DNA from: Flavobacteriaceae bacterium UBA4166
Lineage (GTDB): Bacteria > Bacteroidota > Bacteroidia > Flavobacteriales > Flavobacteriaceae
Reading direction: 5' to 3'
Assembly: GCA_002379985.1 (NCBI GenBank)
Contig: DFVG01000023.1
Span: 1 to 5,205, forward strand
Length of the DNA: 5,205 bases
A model generated the notes under the pieces. The model was not told where the DNA came from and did not search any database. It saw only the letters and a program-made list of their open reading frames with translations. This document shows, piece by piece, positions 1 to 5,205 of this stretch. The translations under genes and the position numbers were made by a program. The stretch's first letter is position 1. Every line of letters begins with the position of its first letter.

Positions 1-429
1 CGCTCCATCATTCGTTGCACTGCCGCCGATTCCTAGATAGATCATCGTAGCCCCTCGGTCAATCGCATGTTTGATAAGTATTCCGGTTCCTAATGTGCTT
101 GTTTTTCGAGCATCTCTTTCGGTTTTCGTAAGCAATTCGATACCCGACGCAGCCGCCAATTCCACATAAGCTGTATGACTTTTAGCATTCCATAAATAAT
201 GCGCCTTGATCGATCTTCCCAATGGATCTGAGGTAGCTATTTCTACACGTTCTACATTGGGTTGGTATCGTGCAACGGCAGCCAAAAAACCTTCACCTCC
301 ATCAGATACCGCCATAGTATGGATAGTAGCTTCAGCGTTGAACACGAGGACGCCTTGTTTCATGGCTTCAGCGGCCGCTTCAGCTGTCACGCTATCTTTA
401 AAAGCGTCAGGTGCGAGCAATACATTCAT
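1..429 (-). CDS. Glycerate kinase, type I (partial, N-terminal 143 residues)
   Basis: ATP-dependent kinase that phosphorylates D-glycerate, in this family normally to 2-phosphoglycerate, feeding lower glycolysis in the cytoplasm. The 143 visible residues carry the family signatures in order: APDAFKDSV (6-14), SDGGEGF (42-48), a TSDPLGR segment (66-72), ELAAASGIELL (90-100), STLGTG (111-116) and GIGGSATNDG (133-142). The frame stays open to the window edge; family members are about 370-380 residues, so roughly the C-terminal 60% lies outside. The ATG at 429-427 is chosen because the protein then opens with the usual hydrophobic strand MNVLLAPD. It begins 1 base after the stop of the symporter gene, so it is almost certainly co-transcribed and probably translationally coupled. 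Beside a predicted glycosylglycerate hydrolase, its likely job is to use the glycerate released. Family assignment is firm; the 2-phospho product is family knowledge. Confidence 0.93.
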   Translation of the reverse strand, partial: MNVLLAPDAFKDSVTAEAAAEAMKQGVLVFNAEATIHTMAVSDGGEGFLAAVARYQPNVERVEIATSDPLGRSIKAHYLWNAKSHTAYVELAAASGIELLTKTERDARKTSTLGTGILIKHAIDRGATMIYLGIGGSATNDGA

Positions 430-430
430 C

Positions 431-2074
431 TTAACCAAAAATTGTAGGCACGAAATAACTAAAGACCAAAATTACTATAAAGAATCCTCCAAGTATAAAT
501 ACCTCTTTGGACATTACATCAGATCGAAGGATCTTAAATTCAATGATTTTTGTGGTTTTGGCAGGTGCTGAAGTAGCTGCAGAAACTACATAAGCTACGA
601 TTAGAGAAATGAGTACTCCGGTAAAATTCAGCCAAATCCAGAAGATATCGAAACCGAGGTCAATATGAAAAATTTCTTGAATGGTACTAGAGAAGATCAG
701 ATTAATAAGTACTGCGGAAATAATTCCGGCATTCATCCCAATGTGATTTACTTTTTTTGAAAATATGGCTAATAAAAACGTTACCTGCACGGGTCCATAA
801 AATACTGAACCGATGGCGTTGATAATTTCGATAACTGCGCTTTTACTTCCGCCAAAGAGAAAAGAGAAAGCTATACATACCGTTCCCCAGAAGACTACGG
901 CAACTTTTGAAAGTCGCATATATTTTTTGGTTTCCATCTTTTTCTCTCCACGATTAAAGAAATCTTCCATACTTACCGCAGAAAGTGAATTGACGGTAGA
1001 ACTCAGCGAAGACATGGCAGCTGATAAGATAGCGACCATCAACAAACCAATAAAGCCATGTGGCAGGTATTGGGTAATAAAAACAGGGATCATCAAGTCG
1101 GCTTTCAAACCGCCATTAGCGGCAGCTTCCGGAAAATGGCGTTGGGTCGTCGCGGTTATTTCCGCAAGGAAATCAGGAGCAAGCGTTACCAAAGAACCAA
1201 TGATCAAGCCCATGGTGCAATAGATCAGTACCACCGGAAATCTTAGGAGTCCGTTGGCCAACAACAACTGTCGAATCGTTTTTTCGTTTTTCGCCGAAAG
1301 CATACGCTGTGCTTGAGTCTGATCACAACCATAATAAGAAACATACAGAAAAAAACCGCCGATAAGCATGGGCCAGAGTCCGTATTCCTGATTCTCTCCG
1401 ATCCCAAGATTGTAATCGATCACTTGTAGTCTTTCAGCTGAAAATCCATTTTGTAAGCCGCCGGCATCTTGTACCAATTCCCAACCGTAGATCAAACACA
1501 CTAGTAGTCCGCCAAATAATAAGATCATTTGGATGGCATCGCCCCAGACGACGGCTTTCATTCCGCCTTGCCAGCTATAAATAATTGTAATAACGCTAAT
1601 GATTAGAATGGTGTAGATATAATCAATATCCACCACGGCCTGTAAAATGATTGCAATGGTATAGACCATCACGCCGGTACCAAGCGCCCTGCTGATCTGA
1701 AATACCACGCTAAGGATAAGTCGGGTAGACGCTGAAAACCGTCGCTCTACAAATTCGTAAATACTTACCACTCCTGACCTAAATAAAGGAGGTATGATAA
1801 AAAGCATGATAAAGATCATGGCTAAAGGAACCGCCAATTCAAAAGTGAGCCATTTCATTCCGCCTCCTAATTTGAGACCCACAAAGGCCGGAGCAGAAAT
1901 AAAGCTAATGGCAGAAAGTTGTGTCGCCATGGTAGAAAGACTCAAGGGAAACCACCCCATACTTCTTCCGCCCAAAAAATAATCATTAGAATCTTTGTTG
2001 TTCTTGAAGAAGTAGCCCATTCCCAAAAAAAAGAAAATATAGGTGGCTACTAAGGTATAGTCAAGCCAATTCAT
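431..2074 (-). CDS. Sodium:solute symporter (SSS/SLC5 family), candidate glycosylglycerate importer
   Basis: Inner-membrane secondary transporter of 547 residues, typical for the SSS family, with about 13-14 hydrophobic segments from residue 5 to 545. Visible family features are an early YFLGGRSMGW (32-41), the loop GGMKAVVWGDAIQ (170-182), and the serine-rich helix SSLSSTVNSLSA (355-366). In characterised relatives such as vSGLT, the equivalent serine-rich helix contributes to the Na2 sodium site. The frame is open up to 2122, but the extra 16 residues are polar and are read within the end of the upstream gene. The ATG at 2074 gives the expected MNWLDYTLVATY start and overlaps the hydrolase stop as ATGA, implying translational coupling. 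The substrate cannot be read from the sequence. Flanking genes for a cytoplasmic glycosylglycerate hydrolase and a glycerate kinase suggest it imports intact mannosylglycerate or glucosylglycerate. Free glycerate or a sugar is the main alternative. Confidence 0.92.
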   Translation of the reverse strand: MNWLDYTLVATYIFFFLGMGYFFKNNKDSNDYFLGGRSMGWFPLSLSTMATQLSAISFISAPAFVGLKLGGGMKWLTFELAVPLAMIFIMLFIIPPLFRSGVVSIYEFVERRFSASTRLILSVVFQISRALGTGVMVYTIAIILQAVVDIDYIYTILIISVITIIYSWQGGMKAVVWGDAIQMILLFGGLLVCLIYGWELVQDAGGLQNGFSAERLQVIDYNLGIGENQEYGLWPMLIGGFFLYVSYYGCDQTQAQRMLSAKNEKTIRQLLLANGLLRFPVVLIYCTMGLIIGSLVTLAPDFLAEITATTQRHFPEAAANGGLKADLMIPVFITQYLPHGFIGLLMVAILSAAMSSLSSTVNSLSAVSMEDFFNRGEKKMETKKYMRLSKVAVVFWGTVCIAFSFLFGGSKSAVIEIINAIGSVFYGPVQVTFLLAIFSKKVNHIGMNAGIISAVLINLIFSSTIQEIFHIDLGFDIFWIWLNFTGVLISLIVAYVVSAATSAPAKTTKIIEFKILRSDVMSKEVFILGGFFIVILVFSYFVPTIFG

Positions 2075-3393
2075 GGATATTTGGTATTGGTTAGTAAGTC
2101 GATAGTCAGTGCCGCACTCCAAGAAAAATTAGCGCCACCATATCCTGTCTTGAGGAGTTTATTCTTTTCTTTAGACGGTTCAAAATATTCATAGAAACCA
2201 TATTTCTGAACCAGAAGTAGCGTGTCTCGTTTAATAGTTTCGGCCACGTCCAAAAAATCATATTTTATAAGTCCGCGATACATTAGCCAATTTAGGTTGA
2301 TCCAAATAGGGCCTCTCCAGTATTTTTCAGAATTGTAGCGATCGCTCGTGGGGTCGAAAGAGGCACATAAATACCGCTCCTTTTGCGAACCATCAAAACG
2401 ACCATTCTTTAAATTCGCACAGAGTTTTTCAGCTTGTTCTTGGGTAGGAATTCCAGCAAACAAAGGGGTAAAGCTAGAAGAGGAAAGATACCGTAATGGT
2501 CTCTCATTACGTAGATCATAATATACATACCCTCCTAGCCTATCATCAAAAAGCTTGTTATTCATGGCGGCGATGGCACGCTCGTTCCAATGTTTCAACT
2601 GGACGACTGCTTCCGTTCTACCCATTTTTTCCCCCAGGCGAATCAAGCTGTGATTGGAAGCAATGAGCATGCTGTTGAATAACGGATCTTGAATCAAGAA
2701 AGGAGATCTTTCCGCAATCAATGCATCGTCGTATTTCCATTCTTTAAAAAGTTCAACGAGATGAATGTAATAAGCATATTCCTTATTGGTAGGACGGTGA
2801 CTTGCATCGATAAGTTGTGTATCGCGTCTCGGGAGATCGTATTCAGGAACTTTGAACGTTGCCCAAATATCATCCCAAACAGGTGTATTATCGGTGCCCG
2901 CCTCCCAATTATGGCAGATGTAGACCAATCCCTCATTTTGTGGATCACGATTCGTATAGAAGTAATGATGATTTTTAAATACGGCGTCGTACACTTCTTC
3001 CAAGAACTTCAGGATGTCTTTTTTATTTTTAGCATTATTATATAGTTCCTCTAGAACAAACCCCAAAACGGGAGGTTGCGTGATACCGGAGGTTAGAATT
3101 TCAGGACTATAGCGACTTAACGACGCTTTATATACCTCGGGACCGGGATAGTAAGTATCTGAAGGATTATGAAAAATGATATGCGGCAAAAAACCGTTGG
3201 GCCATTGTCCTTTGAGCAGGGAACGGATTTCTTCTTTGGCTCTTGAAAGGTTGAGATGCATCCAGCCTAAGGCAATAAATCCCGAGTCCCAATTCCACTG
3301 AAAAGGGTATAATCCTTCACACGGTATTGTGAAACCTTGTTTCCAATTATTGTCGAGTACTTTTGCGGCATTTTGAAAGAGAGGATTGTCCAA
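2071..3393 (-). CDS. GH63 / MGH1-like glycoside hydrolase, probable mannosylglycerate or glucosylglycerate hydrolase
   Basis: 440-residue (alpha/alpha)6-barrel type glycosidase, close in length to bacterial mannosylglycerate and glucosylglycerate hydrolases (about 420-450). Motifs in order: QWNWDSGF (32-39), WPNGFLPH (64-71), SGITQPPV (102-109), HNWEAGTDNTPVWD (161-174), YWRGPIW (358-364), GFYEYFEP (399-406) and FSWSAAL (423-429). By analogy with GH63 relatives, D168 is the likely general acid and E402 the likely general base. There is no signal peptide, so it should act in the cytoplasm on an imported substrate, releasing hexose and glycerate by an inverting reaction. The start is set at a TTG (3393-3391): an in-frame TAG lies two codons upstream, and the first internal Met (45) would remove the conserved barrel start. 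It overlaps the symporter by ATGA, with glycerate kinase next. Trehalase-like or other GH63 specificity is possible, but the glycerate kinase neighbour favours glycosylglycerate. Confidence 0.88.
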   Translation of the reverse strand: MDNPLFQNAAKVLDNNWKQGFTIPCEGLYPFQWNWDSGFIALGWMHLNLSRAKEEIRSLLKGQWPNGFLPHIIFHNPSDTYYPGPEVYKASLSRYSPEILTSGITQPPVLGFVLEELYNNAKNKKDILKFLEEVYDAVFKNHHYFYTNRDPQNEGLVYICHNWEAGTDNTPVWDDIWATFKVPEYDLPRRDTQLIDASHRPTNKEYAYYIHLVELFKEWKYDDALIAERSPFLIQDPLFNSMLIASNHSLIRLGEKMGRTEAVVQLKHWNERAIAAMNNKLFDDRLGGYVYYDLRNERPLRYLSSSSFTPLFAGIPTQEQAEKLCANLKNGRFDGSQKERYLCASFDPTSDRYNSEKYWRGPIWINLNWLMYRGLIKYDFLDVAETIKRDTLLLVQKYGFYEYFEPSKEKNKLLKTGYGGANFSWSAALTIDLLTNTKYP

Positions 3394-3462
3394 ATTCTAT
3401 TGATTTGTGATATAAATATAGCCTTTAATATTTATTTTTGAAGCGAAACAAAATGCATCACC
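3394..3462. promoter_or_regulatory. Divergent promoter region between the hydrolase operon and murQ
   Basis: This 69-base, very AT-rich spacer is the only room for promoters of both divergent units. On the minus strand, 3420-3413 reads TATATTTA, a one-mismatch version of the Bacteroidota -7 consensus TAnnTTTG, about 20 bases from the hydrolase start. No convincing -33 TTG partner was found at standard spacing on that strand. I see no clear operator palindrome. The shortness means that any regulator binding here could affect both transcripts. Confidence 0.5.
3433..3440 (+). promoter_or_regulatory. Candidate -7 element for the murQ transcript
   Basis: TATTTTTG is an exact match to the Bacteroidota sigma-A -7 consensus TAnnTTTG. 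TTG triplets at 3400-3402 and 3405-3407 could serve as the -33 element, but the closer one is 25 bases away, slightly beyond the usual 17-23. Initiation a few bases downstream would leave a leader of only about 15-20 bases before the murQ TTG. The match could be fortuitous in AT-rich sequence. Confidence 0.4.
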
Positions 3463-4281
3463 TTGAGTTTTAAAAAAACAACGGAGTCTACCTCTCAGTA
3501 TGATGACTTGGAAAAGCTTTCAGTTAATGAGCTTTTAACCCATATAAATAAAGAGGATCAAAGTGTTCCCTATGCGGTACATTCGGCACTCCCTCAAATT
3601 GAACGATTGACGGAGAAGGTTATAGCTCAACTGAAACAAGGAGGCAGATTGTTTTATATTGGAGCGGGTACTAGTGGTCGTCTTGGAATTGTAGATGCTA
3701 GTGAATGTCCACCGACCTTTGGTGTGGATCACGGATTGGTCGTTGGAATCATGGCCGGTGGTGATCAAGCCATTAGAAAAGCGGTTGAATTTGCTGAAGA
3801 TTCTGAAACACAAGGTTGGACCGATCTCAAAATGCATAATATTTCAGAAAAAGATATTGTGATTGGTATTGCTGCCTCAGGAACGACGCCTTATGTTATT
3901 GAGGGGTTGAAAGAATGTAACAATAAAAAGATACCTACAGGCTGCATTACGTGTAATGCTGGAAGTCCGTTAGCCACTACGGCAAAATACCCGATAGAGG
4001 TTGTAGTTGGGGCAGAATTCGTAACCGGGAGCACTCGAATGAAGGCAGGTACTGCTCAAAAGTTAGTGTTGAACATGATTTCGACGGCTACCATGATTCA
4101 ATTAGGGCACGTGAAGGGAAATAGAATGGTAGATATGCGATTGAGTAACAATAAACTTGTAGAACGTGGAACCATTATGCTAATGGAGAAGCTCGCTCTC
4201 AACCAAGATGCTGCTTTAAAACTTCTGCAAAAACACGGCAGTGTACGAAAAGCCATTCAGGCATATGAGCAGCGACACTAA
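3463..4281 (+). CDS. murQ: N-acetylmuramic acid 6-phosphate etherase
   Basis: Cytoplasmic SIS-domain lyase/hydrolase that cleaves the D-lactyl ether of MurNAc-6-phosphate to give GlcNAc-6-phosphate and D-lactate, in peptidoglycan recycling or MurNAc use. The 272-residue protein opens with the family N-terminus KKTTES, followed by the phosphosugar-binding SIS loop GAGTSGRLG (67-75), VDASECPPTFG (77-87), AEFVTGSTRMKAGTAQK (184-200) and LVLNMISTAT (201-210). E81 and E112 sit where the two essential glutamates of E. coli MurQ (E83 and E114) would fall. It is shorter than E. coli MurQ (about 298) at the C-terminus but otherwise complete. The start is a TTG: an in-frame TGA at 3439-3441 with no ATG or GTG in between excludes an upstream ATG start, and TTG gives the expected MSFKKTTES. 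It runs divergently from the hydrolase operon and overlaps the next gene by 17 bases. Identification is very secure; the start is slightly less so. Confidence 0.97.
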   Translation: MSFKKTTESTSQYDDLEKLSVNELLTHINKEDQSVPYAVHSALPQIERLTEKVIAQLKQGGRLFYIGAGTSGRLGIVDASECPPTFGVDHGLVVGIMAGGDQAIRKAVEFAEDSETQGWTDLKMHNISEKDIVIGIAASGTTPYVIEGLKECNNKKIPTGCITCNAGSPLATTAKYPIEVVVGAEFVTGSTRMKAGTAQKLVLNMISTATMIQLGHVKGNRMVDMRLSNNKLVERGTIMLMEKLALNQDAALKLLQKHGSVRKAIQAYEQRH

Positions 4282-4513
4282 TAAAGGCCATACCGATAAA
4301 AAGCTTTTAGTAAAAGGGTTAAAACGTTTAGCCCTTGCCATCCCAGTTTTGGTGTTAAGCACTTACGCCATTACATTTTCCTTTCTAAATAAAGAAACAC
4401 TACCTATTTACATCACTCTTGCGTTGGGGATTGTTTTTATGGGAATTACTTTATTCTTAATGTTTAGCGGATTGCGGTTGATATTACGCGCGGTTTTTGG
4501 CCCGAAAAAATAG
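4265..4513 (+). CDS. Small two-helix membrane protein, DUF6095-like
   Basis: 82-residue protein with a polar, lysine-rich N-terminus (DTNKGHTDKKLLVKGLKR), then two hydrophobic helices at about 21-40 and 47-68, and a short basic C-terminal tail (LRAVFGPKK). The pattern LVKGLKRLALAIPVL followed by SFLNKE resembles the DUF6095 family of flavobacterial membrane proteins, whose function is unknown to me. This match is from memory of the family pattern. The ATG at 4265 is preferred. A GTG at 4241 in the same frame would add MYEKPFRH, which lies wholly within murQ. The gene overlaps the end of murQ by 17 bases, so the two are probably co-translated and may be functionally linked to wall recycling, though nothing in the protein proves that. 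There is no signal peptide with a cleavage site and no catalytic motif. Confidence 0.82.
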   Translation: MSSDTNKGHTDKKLLVKGLKRLALAIPVLVLSTYAITFSFLNKETLPIYITLALGIVFMGITLFLMFSGLRLILRAVFGPKK

Positions 4514-4559
4514 TTATGAGGAATCACTGCTAGTAGAATTGATGATTTCTTCGGAATAA

Positions 4560-4590
4560 AAAAACCCAACCTATTATAGGTTGGGTTTTT
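4560..4590. terminator. Bidirectional intrinsic terminator between murQ pair and rRNA operon
   Basis: Perfect inverted repeat: 4560-4573 pairs with 4577-4590 around a 3-base loop (TTA), 14 bp with a core of CCCAACCTA/TAGGTTGGG. The outer part is an A-tract on the left (4558-4564) and a T-tract on the right (4586-4590), so the transcript ends in a U-run in either direction. It lies 46 bases past the small membrane protein stop on the plus strand and about 10 bases past the 5S 3' end on the minus strand, so it can serve both converging units. Confidence 0.9.
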
Positions 4591-4599
4591 ATTATAAAA

Positions 4600-4705
<106 letters not shown>

Positions 4706-4713
4706 AGTTGTTG

Positions 4714-4732
4714 GTCCCGCGCTATGCGGGAC
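4714..4732. repeat. Inverted repeat (7-bp GC-rich hairpin) in the 23S-5S spacer
   Basis: GTCCCGC (4714-4720) and GCGGGAC (4726-4732) form a perfect 7-bp stem with a 5-base loop, about 10 bases upstream of the 5S 5' end on the transcribed strand. There is no T-tract after it, so it is unlikely to be a terminator. It could be a processing structure or a copy of a short dispersed palindrome. Confidence 0.7.
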
Positions 4733-4817
4733 GCTAATATTATTAACATATAGGGAAATAAAGAGCTACGAGTCTGAAGCTTTTTTTTTGAATGCAGCTC
4801 ATGTAAGGAGCGTTGCA

Positions 4818-4835
4818 GTGCCCCCGAAGGGGCAC
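4818..4835 (-). repeat. UUCG-tetraloop hairpin downstream of 23S rRNA
   Basis: On the transcribed strand this reads GUGCCCC-UUCG-GGGGCAC: a perfect 7-bp stem capped by the very stable UUCG tetraloop, some 10 bases past the estimated 23S 3' end. Neither side carries a U-run, which argues against termination. A role in protecting or phasing 3' processing of 23S is possible but is inference. Confidence 0.75.
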
Positions 4836-4845
4836 GGCGCGTACA

Positions 4846-5205
<360 letters not shown>

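Larger units (their letters stand above)
4706..4845 (-). other. 23S-5S internal transcribed spacer
   Basis: About 140 bases between 23S and 5S in the rRNA operon. It has no cloverleaf or CCA-type tRNA end, so no tRNA. It contains a homopolymer of nine A on the transcribed strand (4789-4781) and two short GC-rich hairpins, listed separately, in otherwise AT-rich sequence. The spacer is presumably removed during rRNA maturation. Confidence 0.8.

Noticed and set aside
206..571. Plus-strand open frame of 121 codons
   Set aside because: Runs antisense to the well-supported glycerate kinase and symporter genes across their junction; low-complexity translation with no recognisable motif.
813..1223. 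Plus-strand open frame of 136 codons
   Set aside because: Lies entirely antisense within the symporter gene, whose motifs and membrane segments are continuous there.
2075..2122. N-terminal extension of the symporter to an upstream ATG
   Set aside because: The added 16 residues are polar, overlap the end of the hydrolase gene and are not seen in SSS proteins; the ATGA overlap start fits better.
2689..3045. Plus-strand open frame of 118 codons, and a minus-strand frame at 2718-2948
   Set aside because: Both lie inside the hydrolase gene, which shows continuous GH63 motifs through this stretch.
2071..3393. Hydrolase as a plain trehalase
   Set aside because: The fold and motifs are shared with trehalases, but the size, absence of a signal peptide and adjacent glycerate kinase fit the glycosylglycerate hydrolase branch better; not fully excluded.
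3535..3837. Minus-strand open frame of 100 codons
   Set aside because: Antisense to murQ over its SIS loop and catalytic glutamates; no family features of its own.
4241..4264. GTG start for the small membrane protein
   Set aside because: Would add eight residues coded within murQ with no support; the ATG at 4265 leads directly into a typical polar N-terminus.
4763..4800. T9 run at 4781-4789 with GAGCT/AGCTC flanks as a terminator
   Set aside because: The stem is only 5 bp, the T-run sits inside the loop rather than after it, and on the transcribed strand the run is A.
4706..4845. Possible tRNA in the 23S-5S spacer
   Set aside because: No TTCGA-type T-loop, anticodon arm or acceptor stem could be assembled; only simple hairpins are present.

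Overview
The window looks like part of the chromosome of a Bacteroidota bacterium, most likely a member of the Flavobacteriaceae. The base composition is moderate, the 23S and 5S rRNA have the Bacteroidota look, starts lack obvious Shine-Dalgarno sequences, a TAnnTTTG-type -7 element sits in the one promoter region, and murQ is followed by a small two-helix membrane protein resembling DUF6095, a family I associate with flavobacteria. Genus cannot be set from the sequence alone.

The left two thirds (1-3393, minus strand, read right to left) is a tight three-gene operon. It encodes a GH63 / MGH1-like glycoside hydrolase (2071-3393), a sodium:solute symporter (431-2074, ATGA overlap with the hydrolase) and a type I glycerate kinase (start at 429, 1 base after the symporter stop, cut off by the left edge). 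Together they read as a pathway. The symporter imports a glycosylglycerate compatible solute: mannosylglycerate (the red-algal digeneaside) or glucosylglycerate. The cytoplasmic hydrolase splits it into hexose and D-glycerate, and the kinase converts glycerate to 2-phosphoglycerate for lower glycolysis. The pathway is inferred from family membership and gene order. It is the main point of interest in the window.

A 69-base divergent spacer (3394-3462) separates this operon from a plus-strand pair: murQ (N-acetylmuramic acid 6-phosphate etherase, 3463-4281) and a small membrane protein that overlaps it by 17 bases (4265-4513). Both genes flanking the spacer appear to start with TTG, because in-frame stops leave no upstream ATG in either case.

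The right end holds the 3' end of a ribosomal RNA operon on the minus strand: the last ~360 bases of 23S rRNA (to the right edge), a spacer with two hairpins and no tRNA, and 5S rRNA (about 4600-4705). A 14-bp hairpin at 4560-4590 with A- and T-tracts on its two sides lies between the 5S gene and the murQ pair. It can act as a terminator for both converging units. No mobile elements, CRISPR arrays or clear signs of transfer were seen.
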